The translations under genes were made by a program, and so were the position numbers. A stretch of DNA of 64,000 bases from Paracoccaceae bacterium (GTDB taxonomy: Bacteria; Pseudomonadota; Alphaproteobacteria; Rhodobacterales; Rhodobacteraceae): the NCBI GenBank assembly GCA_958296035.1, contig OY282431.1, forward strand, positions 1,615,001 to 1,679,000. Reading direction: 5' to 3'. Positions 35,553-44,745 of the stretch are shown piece after piece. The stretch's first letter is position 1, and each line of letters begins with the position of its first letter. The notes beneath the pieces are model-generated. The model saw only the letters and a list, made by a program, of their open reading frames with translations, searched no databases and was not told the origin of the DNA.

Positions 35553-36512
35553 CTATTCTCCATTGCTGACAGGATTGCTACGCAGGGCTGCTATTTCCTT
35601 TCTAGTGGGCATTGATGGAGCGGTTCCTGGTCTGGTCACAGATATTGCTGCAGCTGCACACGCATATCTTGTTGCTTCCAGTGGTTCGACACCTGCATCA
35701 AGCGCCCAGGCAAACGCACCGCAAAAGCAATCCCCGGCGCCGGTGGTTTCGATTACCTGTCCGGCACGAACCGGCGGCACATGAACCTGCACTTTCCCAT
35801 CACAGTACATCGCCCCATTCTCGCCGAGTGTGATGATAACTGTGCCGGCTCCACGCTCTTGTAGGCTCGTGGCCGCCACACCTGCATCTTGCGGTGATAC
35901 GACATCCATTCCTGTCAAGAGACTGGCTTCACTCTCATTGGGTATCAGGTAGTCGCAAAGCGCTAGTAGCTGACTGTCGACAGGCGCGGCCGGAGCCGGA
36001 TTGAGGATGGTCGTTACACCTGCTTCCCGGGCAATTCTGAGCCCTCGCCTTGCAGCACTAACCGGGGTCTCTAGCTGGGTCATAAAGATGCTGGACCCCT
36101 CTATGGAATTCCTATGCCGCTCGACATCCTGTTCGCTAACATCACTGGCAGCGCCCGGCACGACAATAATAGCGTTGTCGCCTGTCTGATCATCGACATA
36201 TATGTAGGCAGCACCCGTAAAGCTGTTGCTGTCATGTTCGACAAGCGCTTGGATTCCCTCGTTGTCCCAAAGATCAATGGCCAGTCTGGCAAATGCATCA
36301 TCCCCCAGTCTGGATATGAAACTCACGCTGGCACCAAGCCTTGCGGCTGCCACCGCCTGGTTGGAGCCCTTTCCTCCCGGCCCCAGATTGAACCCGAGGC
36401 CAATAAGCGTCTCTCCCATCCGCGGTGGCCGGCTTGCTCGAAAAGCTGCATCAGCAACAAATATTCCCAAGATAGAAATGTGAGAATTCTTGCCATTCAT
36501 CGCCGAATTCAT
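35553..36512 (-). CDS. rbsK: ribokinase (PfkB family)
   Basis: A 319-residue carbohydrate kinase. It shows GPGGKGSNQAVAAARLG near residue 48, the NPAPA motif, PNESEASLLTG and the C-terminal anion hole and base TTGAGDCFCGAFAWAL near residue 265, all in ribokinase form. It phosphorylates a pentose or similar sugar with ATP in the cytoplasm. It lies between two methylase genes, out of context for restriction genes, and on the same strand as the ABC transporter operon 6 kb away. The nucleoside hydrolase remnant nearby suggests an older ribonucleoside/ribose locus later split by insertions; this is inference. The kinase is intact. Confidence 0.92.
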   Translation of the reverse strand: MNSAMNGKNSHISILGIFVADAAFRASRPPRMGETLIGLGFNLGPGGKGSNQAVAAARLGASVSFISRLGDDAFARLAIDLWDNEGIQALVEHDSNSFTGAAYIYVDDQTGDNAIIVVPGAASDVSEQDVERHRNSIEGSSIFMTQLETPVSAARRGLRIAREAGVTTILNPAPAAPVDSQLLALCDYLIPNESEASLLTGMDVVSPQDAGVAATSLQERGAGTVIITLGENGAMYCDGKVQVHVPPVRAGQVIETTGAGDCFCGAFAWALDAGVEPLEATRYACAAAAISVTRPGTAPSMPTRKEIAALRSNPVSNGE

Positions 36513-36895
36513 CCTTTTGCTAACCGTCTGCTAAATTGAAGATCTTGCGCATCATGCTGGTCTGGGTTTCTGACGGGCGGAAAAACGAAGAATTGTGTTG
36601 AACCCGGGCATGGAGACAGACATGTGGCATGATTGAGGCAACGCCAAGAAAGGATGCCGGAGGCCGCCCGCGTGACGTCCAAAGCCAGCAATAGCCGTTT
36701 TCATGGCCTGTTTCAACAACACACGAACTCGCGTTTGGGCGAAGCGACATAGAGTAGGGACGGTTGTGAGCAGTCATTCCGGATAAGCGGAATTCTGGAT
36801 TAGTAATTCAGTTGGGCATGCGCTGCCTTTTGTAGTAGGCTCCCACTGCCTATGCCTGCAGTATAGGCAAACCGACCAAGCTGCCCCGGATGTGA
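36513..36895. other. intergenic stretch, no gene seen
   Basis: About 380 bp between ribokinase and the second methylase. No supported open frame or RNA gene. It should contain the ribokinase promoter on the minus strand. Confidence 0.4.
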
Positions 36896-39736
36896 TCACT
36901 CACCGTACTGCTCTCGGCCAAGCCCCCTCACATACGCCTCGTCGTGCAGCAGCTGTCGCAATTCGGAAAGCCGATCCAGATCCCATCCCATAGCGTCGGC
37001 CACAGCTTCGTCCCAGAGACGACGAACCTCGCATTCGCCGTCTCGGAATTGCGGAACTTTCATATGGGCGGTGCGCTGCCAGCAATCGGCAAGAATTGTA
37101 CAAATCTGCTCGTCGCCCAAATCGGGCACTCTGAGGTTCGCAACTTCCTGGGCACTGTAGGTTGGAAATGCCAGCTTTCTCCCCGGTTTCTGCATGAGTT
37201 GCAGTCGGCCAACCGTCGAATTCAAAACTACGGCGGCGGCCATCGCCTGTTTCGGCATCATGCCGGATACCGGCATCCAGCCGTTTCCTATGTGCCTGTC
37301 CTCGCTGGCAACCGCGGTTAGGCGAGCCGTGCTTGTGTCCTGGCCGGCAGTAACCAGCAGGTGCCCAGCCTTGAGCAGGATCTTTCTGGTGTCCGGGTGC
37401 TCATAATCATCGATCAAGTCTCCACATGCGTTCCATTTCTTGGGAATCCAGCACTCGTCGGGAGTGCTCTGGATGCGGGCCTGACCGTCGGCGCCCTTGG
37501 ATTTCAGGATGGGAAAACTCCCGGGTATACCAGGAGTCGACTTCTCGAACTTGCCGCGCAGCAACTGGCCCGTCGCGGCAGGCATCATTTCGAGATCACT
37601 AAGCCGGAGCAAACTGTCGTTATTCGCGATCCGTGCCGCCGCCGAGGCGAGTTCCGGTGATCTCCAGACCGCCGCCGACCAGTCTCCCGCCAAAATACTT
37701 TCTGCCGGCCATTCAGACACTTCGCCCCAGCCATTCGGGATCACACCCGTAGTACATTCCGACATGCATCGGTGGAATTCCTCTACCTCAGATTCATCCA
37801 AAGGCATCCGGTCGAGGTTAATGATGCGGGTCGGTGGTCTAACCCCCTCGTGCCGCTTTGCGATGATCATGCTCTCGTTGATCGAGGTGTTCTGGCTGAG
37901 ATTGATTTGCCCAGGGTCGTGGCTGGTGAGCAGCGTATGGATATGAAAGCGCCTGGCGAGAACGATGCGCTCCTGCCGCCCCGACGTGGCCGTCAGCGCG
38001 ATCGTCGGGTTGATCATCGCCAGCAAGCCCTCCGCGGGATCGAGACATTTGTCCGCGAGCGCAACGAACAGAGGTCTGATCGAGTTCTTGTCTCCGAAAC
38101 CCCTCATCTCCGGATCGTTCTGTACAAATTCCGCTTCCAGTGCATCCGCGCGCTGGCGCACGGCCTTCTGAGTCTTTGACGGAAATTTTTCGCCCATCTT
38201 CGAGCGGTTCGTGAACGGGGGATTCATGATGACGATGCGAACATTCCTCGCGGCGTCAACGGCGTCTTCAAGCAGAGGATCATCGATCGACATCTGCACC
38301 TGCGCCGAGTCCAGGCTCGCATCTCCAATGTCCATCTTCCCCTTTCTGGGAACGATCCGTGATTGGCCAAGTAATTCCAGCGAACCGACCCTGACACGAT
38401 CACCCGCCGGTCCATATGGCATTCGATGCAATTGCATCTTCCTGTAGGCAATATTCCTGTTGGTTGCTGTCATCTGGGCGGCGGCCAGTTGCAGGGACAC
38501 CGGATTGAAATCAAGACCGGCGATCACCTCCTCAACCGCCAGCTTCTGCAATTCCGCCCGCCTTTTCCTGTCGGCGCCCTGCTCTTTCGCCCGCCGCTTC
38601 ATTTCGGCGAGCATGGCGGCGATAAGCGTCCCCGAACCGCAGGCGAGATCGGCGGTCCGGTGCGCCTTCCAGGTCGCTTCCTTCTCCCAGTCCGCGATCT
38701 GTCCCGCGGCATCAAGCGTCAGGCGTGCCAGCAGCGCGGCCGCGGGTGGGCGCGTAAAATAGGCGCCATCCGATGCCTGGTTGCCCATCACCTTGTTAAA
38801 AAGTGGTCCGGCATGGTCGGCGCCGAGATCGGCATAGTTTTCGGCGATGCTCTCGGCCTCGCCCGCAAGATGCCGGAGTGTACGGTTCAGCCCTGTTCGC
38901 CTGCCGGAATTCAGCACCTCCTTAATGATGTCAATCGCCGGTTCGATGACAGGCAGGAAGTCATGCCGGGTGATACGGTTCCACTGACTGTAAATCTCCT
39001 TGATCGCCTCCGGTGCGTTCTTGATTGCACCCATCCCCGAGATTCCGGACAACCAGCCGCCGGCGGCGATCCGCTGATGCAGCATGGCGGCGTTCATAAG
39101 GAGCAGCGAGGCGATAGTGCAGCCGTCGGCCTGCTCTTTTCGCTTCTTGTCATCCAGTTGGTCCAGTCCAAAGTGCCGGTCCAGAAGCGCGTCCAGCTCG
39201 TCACCCTTGAGGCACAGCGTCGCCTCCCTGATGCAGTCTTCAAGGATGTTGACGTCGCGCTCAGCACGGTTACGGGCAAGCCCCGACCGGGAGAGGAGAT
39301 TGGCGGTGATGCCGACATCGTGAACTTCGTCGAAGAGACTCCTGATATGCTCGTCCGCCCGGGCCTCGCGCTTCTTCGCCCGCTGCCGCCGGTCAAGCTT
39401 CCATCCGGCCTGGCCATTTACCATCTTCCGGCCCGTCTTCTTCGACTTGTTGGCATCGACCGGCCCAGGTGTTCCGTCCGCTTTCGCTTTCGATTTAATA
39501 CGCTCCACTCCGGCTTCGCGCAGTTCGTTGCAGCCGTCTTCGCGCCGCTTGCCGCTCAAGATGCGTCCGGCAATCTGTCTCGAGGACGGTTCTACGAGCG
39601 ATGAATTGCCGTCAATTTGGGGGGGGGGGGGGAAGGACTTCATCCAACGGACGGAATACGTCCTTGGGCCTGGCTTCGCCGACCAGAACTTTCTCGACAT
39701 CGCATTCCGCTGTTCCGACCTTGCCAACATGTCCAT
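36896..39736 (-). CDS. N6-adenine methylase and specificity part of a Type ISP-like enzyme
   Basis: An open frame of 946 codons whose upstream 100 bp overlap the nuclease-helicase gene in another frame. The real coding part probably begins at the C-tract (39632), from which PPPPQIDGNSSLVE leads on. Motif I is TADLACGSGTLIAAM, preceded by ASDGAYFTRPPAAALLARL; motif IV is VIMNPPFTNRSKMGEKF, diagnostic for N6-adenine. The last 350 residues should be the target recognition domain, ending in a helical tail. No ribosome-binding site near a convincing start is apparent, which supports the view that this is normally the second half of one polypeptide with the upstream nuclease-helicase. Confidence 0.8.
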   Translation of the reverse strand: MDMLARSEQRNAMSRKFWSAKPGPRTYSVRWMKSFPPPPQIDGNSSLVEPSSRQIAGRILSGKRREDGCNELREAGVERIKSKAKADGTPGPVDANKSKKTGRKMVNGQAGWKLDRRQRAKKREARADEHIRSLFDEVHDVGITANLLSRSGLARNRAERDVNILEDCIREATLCLKGDELDALLDRHFGLDQLDDKKRKEQADGCTIASLLLMNAAMLHQRIAAGGWLSGISGMGAIKNAPEAIKEIYSQWNRITRHDFLPVIEPAIDIIKEVLNSGRRTGLNRTLRHLAGEAESIAENYADLGADHAGPLFNKVMGNQASDGAYFTRPPAAALLARLTLDAAGQIADWEKEATWKAHRTADLACGSGTLIAAMLAEMKRRAKEQGADRKRRAELQKLAVEEVIAGLDFNPVSLQLAAAQMTATNRNIAYRKMQLHRMPYGPAGDRVRVGSLELLGQSRIVPRKGKMDIGDASLDSAQVQMSIDDPLLEDAVDAARNVRIVIMNPPFTNRSKMGEKFPSKTQKAVRQRADALEAEFVQNDPEMRGFGDKNSIRPLFVALADKCLDPAEGLLAMINPTIALTATSGRQERIVLARRFHIHTLLTSHDPGQINLSQNTSINESMIIAKRHEGVRPPTRIINLDRMPLDESEVEEFHRCMSECTTGVIPNGWGEVSEWPAESILAGDWSAAVWRSPELASAAARIANNDSLLRLSDLEMMPAATGQLLRGKFEKSTPGIPGSFPILKSKGADGQARIQSTPDECWIPKKWNACGDLIDDYEHPDTRKILLKAGHLLVTAGQDTSTARLTAVASEDRHIGNGWMPVSGMMPKQAMAAAVVLNSTVGRLQLMQKPGRKLAFPTYSAQEVANLRVPDLGDEQICTILADCWQRTAHMKVPQFRDGECEVRRLWDEAVADAMGWDLDRLSELRQLLHDEAYVRGLGREQYGE

Positions 39737-41906
39737 AATGCCGGACGCGGCGGCCCTCGCCGCCGATGGTGATCATCGTAGCGACGTCATTCGCGGGCGG
39801 AGCAGGCAGGTAGAGCTGCATGAGATCCGACAGCTTGTCTTCGATGCGACCGTCATGGGCCCTGAGTGCCAACAGTATCTGCCCGAGCTCCCGCCAGCCA
39901 TCTTCGGGACCGCTGCTGCGCAGCCAGGATTCGGCATCGGTGTTTGGCGGGATAAGGATCGGGCAGATAATGTAGCCCATTTCCTTGTTCTCCGACCGCC
40001 GCATCACTCGCCCGACGGCCTGAATCACGTCGACAGGCGACTTGCGGGCCTCAAGAAACCCGACGGCAGAAAGCGACGGCGCGTCCACCCCCTCGCCGAA
40101 GATCCCGACATTGATAACCCCGTGCGGCCTCTCGTCCGTCCCGCCCATGAGTCTTGCCTTCGCATGTTCCCGCTCAGTGACATTGCTCTTGGCGTCGAGG
40201 TGCTCCAGGCTATAGTCCGCCACTGTTTGATCGGCACTGGCGGCGTCCAGCCTTCTCTGCACCCAGTCTCGCACCGCCTCCTTGCCCAGGGCATCGGTCA
40301 TTTCCTTTGACCTGGCGATCAGGTTCATGAAATTGATCGAGGACCGGATATCCACGCCCTTGGAGCGCAATGCCCCGCCCATCACCATGGCCAGCACAAG
40401 GCCCCTAAGAAAATGGGAAGTGGACAGTTTCATGCTGCTGCCCGCAGCCAAAGTGTTGGCGGTCCTGTAGGCGTCTTCGTCATTAACGCCGATGGCGATG
40501 ATCCGGTAGTCGGTCAGCCAGCCATTGGCGACGGCGACGGCGTAGGATTGGCGGTAGAGTTCAGGCCCGAACACCTCCTCATCTGCCATGTCCCGGACCA
40601 CCCAGTCATCGCTCATTTGCGATCGGCTGCTTCTCCTGCCAGAGTTGAACACTCTCGGCGTCGCGGTCTGATAGACGCGGTATTTCGCGGGGAAACGCGC
40701 GTCGTCATGGCAGACTGTGAAGTCCAGGAGTTTCTCCGTTAGTTTCGGGATCCGCCTGAGACCCGCAGTCCGGTGGGCTTCGTCGGCAATCATCACTTGA
40801 ACTTCCCGACCACTGTCGCTCAGCGCATCGGCAATGCGGTGGCTGGACTGGTACGTGCCGAAAATGACGCCGATGCGGTTTCCCTCCGTCGCAACGGCGC
40901 TGATCCACTTGCCAATCTCGGCGGCCTTGGTCGTCACAAGCCCCTTGACCTCCGATGCTGACGCATGTCCGAGATCCACCGTCGGATCCGTGGCCAGGTT
41001 CCTGGTCCGTCCGACACCTTCATCGGAACAGACTGCGAGAGCGTTCATACGAACCCTGCCATGGGCAAGAAACTCACCTCGGAGCTGGGCCACAAGCGCG
41101 ATGGAAGGGCAGAGCACGGCCGAAACCTGTCCCGGCGCAGTGAGTTCCTCAATGATGCGCAACGCGATGCGGGATTTGCCGGTACCACAAGGCAGGATGA
41201 TCCGCCCCCTGGCTCTGCCGCTGTCACTTGCTTCGGCATGTCGCCGCAGAAGTACAATGCTGGTTTCGATCGCGTCTCCTTGCATGCAGTCGCGGGTTTG
41301 GCGACTGCCGCTGCCTTCGCAATGCGGGCATACTTCAGGCTGTCTTGGTCGATTCCTGTCCAGCTGCTTCCTGAAGTCGCTCTCGATGTTGATCAGCGTC
41401 ACAGGCTTGCGCCCCACAGTCTTTCCTGCGTTGCCGCTGAGCCGGATGTCGCCGTTGACGACCAGCCAACGTTCTGCCCAGGTCTCATCGCCTGAGACCG
41501 CGAGAAAGCTGTCAAACTCGCTCTTGGTGATGTTTGCTCCTCGTCCATTCTCGTCCAGCTTTCTGGACTTGGACTGTATGGCGATGAACTTGCCGTCGCT
41601 GCCCCGCCTGGCGACAACGTCGATCCCGATGTCCGGCGTGTCCGGGTAATGCGCTTGCCGGTCGGGCCAATCCTGCCAGAGCCAGGCGCCACTGACGTCC
41701 CATTCGGCGATTAGCGTGGCGCAGTCAGCCGTCATCCGCTCCAGCCATTTGCCGTCGGTTGGATTCGGGCTTGTCCTTTCGATCTCGTCCAGGGCGGCCA
41801 AAATCTGTTCAGAGTCGGCGGAATACTTGTCTGTGGTCATTTGAGAAGCCTCTTGAACATCGGAATCGGCAACAGGGGTAAGGTGCCTATCACGGGGAGT
41901 AGTCAA
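39612..41906 (-). CDS. Mrr-like nuclease and SF2 helicase part of a Type ISP-like enzyme
   Basis: A 764-codon frame. Residues about 40-190 form an Mrr-type PD-(D/E)xK nuclease: DIGIDVVARRGSDGK (catalytic Asp) and FIAIQSKSRK (QxK). A CPHCEGSGSRQTRDC zinc-like knuckle follows. The helicase begins near residue 235 with motif I LPCGTGKSRIAL, then MIADEAHRTAG (DEAH), YQTATPR and QAVGRVMRRSE (motif VI). In the present sequence translation ends at PPPPPN just after a run of 14 C. With 13 or 16 C it would read into the methylase frame and give about 1,669 residues, close to Type ISP enzymes. As it stands it is a nuclease-translocase without a methylase or target domain. Confidence 0.85.
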   Translation of the reverse strand: MTTPRDRHLTPVADSDVQEASQMTTDKYSADSEQILAALDEIERTSPNPTDGKWLERMTADCATLIAEWDVSGAWLWQDWPDRQAHYPDTPDIGIDVVARRGSDGKFIAIQSKSRKLDENGRGANITKSEFDSFLAVSGDETWAERWLVVNGDIRLSGNAGKTVGRKPVTLINIESDFRKQLDRNRPRQPEVCPHCEGSGSRQTRDCMQGDAIETSIVLLRRHAEASDSGRARGRIILPCGTGKSRIALRIIEELTAPGQVSAVLCPSIALVAQLRGEFLAHGRVRMNALAVCSDEGVGRTRNLATDPTVDLGHASASEVKGLVTTKAAEIGKWISAVATEGNRIGVIFGTYQSSHRIADALSDSGREVQVMIADEAHRTAGLRRIPKLTEKLLDFTVCHDDARFPAKYRVYQTATPRVFNSGRRSSRSQMSDDWVVRDMADEEVFGPELYRQSYAVAVANGWLTDYRIIAIGVNDEDAYRTANTLAAGSSMKLSTSHFLRGLVLAMVMGGALRSKGVDIRSSINFMNLIARSKEMTDALGKEAVRDWVQRRLDAASADQTVADYSLEHLDAKSNVTEREHAKARLMGGTDERPHGVINVGIFGEGVDAPSLSAVGFLEARKSPVDVIQAVGRVMRRSENKEMGYIICPILIPPNTDAESWLRSSGPEDGWRELGQILLALRAHDGRIEDKLSDLMQLYLPAPPANDVATMITIGGEGRRVRHYGHVGKVGTAECDVEKVLVGEARPKDVFRPLDEVLPPPPPN
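39619..39632. repeat. homopolymer G14/C14 tract, candidate phase switch
   Basis: Fourteen G on the + strand, read as C on the coding strand, lie at the junction of the nuclease-helicase and methylase frames. With n residues, only n = 1 mod 3 (10, 13, 16) gives the fused frame; 14 gives a stop after PPPPPN and 15 gives a stop nine codons after the tract. Confidence 0.9.
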
Positions 41907-42039
41907 TTTGCACCCGTTTCAGCCTCGCCGCCCGGGAGTATCGCCTCCTGGTCATTCCCGAATTCGGCCAAGTGCCTGGCAGCTTCAACGCGTAGTGGCG
42001 ATCCCATCCGGCTCACTTGAGTTGGCCGCGCATGGACTT

Positions 42040-42215
42040 GGTCTACCTGTCCTTTGTCATCCGCACCAGTTTGAACTTCAACCACCCCATCACCGCCACA
42101 TTTTCGGGCCAGGGCCCGTCCGACTGCCCAGATTGTCTTCGTTCATGGTGACCTCCAGAACGCTGTGCAGGGTATTCTCGACAGCCCGGTGCGCTGGAAT
42201 ATGAGGGGGAAGTCA
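42040..42215 (-). pseudogene. ISAs1-family transposase C-terminal remnant
   Basis: The minus strand reads HRAVENTLHSVLEVTMNEDN followed by LGSR, matching the ENxLHWVLDVTFxEDxxR block with the last catalytic Glu of ISAs1-type transposases. After a frameshift it continues GPWPENVAVMGWLKFKLVRM, matching the usual GPENLAVLRRIALNLL. Everything before is missing. It marks the border of the restriction-modification region. Confidence 0.65.
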
Positions 42216-42689
42216 GGCGATATTGACCTTCAGAGCGTTGATCGCTCGGGTTGTTTTGCGCCGCGTGGGACTGGCGGATCAACCACCGTGAAGGCCCGCT
42301 GCATGCCAACAATTGTTCCGGCAAGAAATTGGTGATAGCCGGACTGTGTGGGTACCAAAATGTCGCAATGGGGGAATCACAACTTGCTCGCGCTATAGAG
42401 CGGCTGACTGCCTTCGGCGCGCTACTACAAGTTTCAAGAGTTGAATAATCACACTGCCTGCCTCGCCCTGCCTTCATCAGGCTCCACACTGACATCGGAT
42501 GGCCCATGAATGACCGCGTTGACTATGGCGCAACCATCGCCGAGACGATGGGCAACAAGCTTCCTGAGCAGGAGTATAGGATCATCGTCAAGGTGGCCTA
42601 TATGGCCATCATGCACCAGGGACTGCAGGTTATGACAAGACTTTTGCCTTTGCCAAGCTGACAATTGCAACCGATTGCCGCCGGACGGC
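42216..42689. other. intergenic stretch with an unassigned short frame
   Basis: About 470 bp between the ISAs1 remnant and the pseudoprotease gene. A + strand frame from ATG 42506 to 42661 (about 51 codons, EQEYRIIVKVAYMAIMHQG) has no known relative and no clear ribosome-binding site. It may be further transposon debris. Confidence 0.35.
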
Positions 42690-44099
42690 CTAGTGGCATT
42701 GTACCAGCAGCGGAAGTGACGAGGCTGTGCGTACAAGCTCTGCCGAAGAACTCACTTTGTCGGGACCGAATTCAACAATTTCGATGCCGAGTTCGTTCAA
42801 GAAATTGCGAATGGCCTCGACACCTGTTGCCACTGCAGTATCCGAAGGCAATTTCAGGTCACTTGCCGTTTTCGGTATCAGCATGCCGATAACGCCTCCC
42901 GACCTGCCAATAATAGGCCCACCATAATCTCCATCCCGAGCATCAACTTCCACCAGATATCTTGATGGGTTTGTGTTCGTTGTCTTTGCCACTGAGACGC
43001 CTGCTGCAACGGTTGGCTGGCCAAGAAGATTACCGTGCGAGTATCCACCCAGCCACACCCTGCCTGGCCCTTTCGGCCAATGGCTGGCCCAACGAGCGAC
43101 CTGAAATGGATAGAGACGTTTCAATGGAACGAGCAAAGCCAGATCGGTGTCGGCATTGACAGCCTGAATTTCGACTCTCTGCTGCCCCTCTATACTGATC
43201 TCTTGACAATTGCTGATCATTCGGGCGCTGGTGAGAACCGCGCCCTTGTCGGAAACAAAGAACCCGGAGAACGAATTCATTGGCTCTGGTTTCGAAAAAT
43301 TGTCTAGCAACCTGTAGGTTTCTGGTTCCGGCTCTGTGTGGGTCTGCTGTGCTAGCCCCAAGTCTGCATCAGTGTTGTCGAAGGCACTGACACTATGTGT
43401 TAAAGCCTGAGCTATCCAGGCAATTGGTGTGCCGTCTGAAAGTGGCCATCGAATAACCATGCCACGGATGTAACCGTTCTTGAGTTCAGCATGCGCATAC
43501 GAATACAAGCCGTTATCCACCTTCGAAATTGTGAATTCCTGCGCTTCAGGTTGACCTACCAGGACTGGCAATTCGAATTCGAAGCGTAAACTCCTGTACA
43601 GAGACTCCAGCCGTTTCCAATTTCCGGGCAAGCTGATCGCTGCAATGTGAACACCTGACTCATTGATTGGGCCAAAGATTGTAAAGGGGAACTGGTTTGA
43701 GCTGTAATCGACGATTCCTGTGGGAATGAGAAAGCGAATCCCACTGGCGGCATCTCGGATCTCGGCAATTCTCAACCACCCGTACTGCGCGTCAAAGTCT
43801 TCAAGAAGTTCAAGTTCCTGGATTTCCGTAAGTCTGTCACCAGGCTCCTGGCCAATCATTGCCTGGTATTGATTTATGGCCCGTCGAGTCTGACTTCCAG
43901 CAACACCGTCCACGTTCCCCTGATAAAATCCCTTGTGGAGGAGTGCCAATTGTGTCTTGGAGAGGCTGGAGATTGGAGCAATTGTCCACAGCCCTGGGGC
44001 TGGTTCGTTTTCGGCTGCATCCTGCGACAAGACCGGCAAGCCGACCAATACAAGTAGTGACAAAAACACAAGAAAGTGCTGCAATGCGTGCCTGTTCAC
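42690..44099 (-). CDS. exported peptidoglycan-binding protein with inactive trypsin-like domain
   Basis: A protein of about 469 residues. The GTG at 44099 gives a good signal peptide (VNRHALQHFLVFLSLLVLVG to LSQDA); the frame is open to an ATG at 44222. A peptidoglycan-binding type 1 domain follows (LLHKGFYQGNVDGVAGSQTR). The C-terminal 200 residues have the trypsin/S1C fold: GAVLTSARMISNCQEI, NADTDLALLVP, DGDYGGPIIGRSGGVIGML. The canonical AHV is ARM, so the catalytic His is Arg, and GNSGGP is GDYGGP, so the nucleophilic Ser is Tyr; only the Asp region is kept. It should therefore be a non-proteolytic periplasmic protein, perhaps a binding or regulatory one. It is divergent from glyQ. Confidence 0.75.
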   Translation of the reverse strand: MNRHALQHFLVFLSLLVLVGLPVLSQDAAENEPAPGLWTIAPISSLSKTQLALLHKGFYQGNVDGVAGSQTRRAINQYQAMIGQEPGDRLTEIQELELLEDFDAQYGWLRIAEIRDAASGIRFLIPTGIVDYSSNQFPFTIFGPINESGVHIAAISLPGNWKRLESLYRSLRFEFELPVLVGQPEAQEFTISKVDNGLYSYAHAELKNGYIRGMVIRWPLSDGTPIAWIAQALTHSVSAFDNTDADLGLAQQTHTEPEPETYRLLDNFSKPEPMNSFSGFFVSDKGAVLTSARMISNCQEISIEGQQRVEIQAVNADTDLALLVPLKRLYPFQVARWASHWPKGPGRVWLGGYSHGNLLGQPTVAAGVSVAKTTNTNPSRYLVEVDARDGDYGGPIIGRSGGVIGMLIPKTASDLKLPSDTAVATGVEAIRNFLNELGIEIVEFGPDKVSSSAELVRTASSLPLLVQCH

Positions 44100-44222
44100 C
44101 GCGTATTCCTGAACCAACCGGGCACCAGACCTATATTGCCCACAGGCAAGTCGTGGAATTGGCGCAATTCTACTTAACCTGAACCATCTTTGAGTAACAT
44201 GGCTACCAGCCACAGTACGCAC

Positions 44223-44745
44223 TCAAGAGTGTGGTGAATTCAGGCTTTGATGGAAACGGGCGTATAGTACCTGGCAATTCAAACATCAACAAACGCTATG
44301 TGCAAAATCGCGCCGCCAAGCCTTACCTTCCTGTCCAGCTGATGCGCGGTATATTCCCGCCCTCGACAGGCAGCTCGACTGAATTCAATATCAGTACCAC
44401 CGGAAGGCCGACAGCGGAGTTTCCATCATCCGCCTGGTTCAGCTAGATGGCACGGGCAAATCCCGGACAGACATTTGTCGACGGCGGCAGAATTTGCTTG
44501 AACTACAGCTACTGCCCCCATATTGCAGAGCGGTTAAAGCCCGGCAGTTCCATTTCGACAGTCAGCTCCTGGCGTCATCCAGTTGCCGGCACCAAGACCT
44601 GATTCACGCTGAGCAAATTGTCCGCCCTTTGTATTCCGGTCGGCGCGATGCGTCGCCCAGTTCCGGACCCGTCAAGCGCGCAGTTTTTCTCATTCGGCAC
44701 GAATTGATGCAACCCTGGGCAAAGAAAAGCGCGTTGAGCCTGATC
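44223..44745. other. divergent intergenic region upstream of glyQ
   Basis: About 520 bp between the pseudoprotease gene and glyQ. The glyQ frame is open upstream to 44494 but that part has no family resemblance. Both promoters should lie here; no riboswitch or T-box is apparent. Confidence 0.4.

Noticed and set aside
38426-39604. A 392-codon open frame antisense to the methylase
   Set aside because: The methylase frame holds clear catalytic motifs; the antisense product resembles nothing and follows from high GC codon bias.
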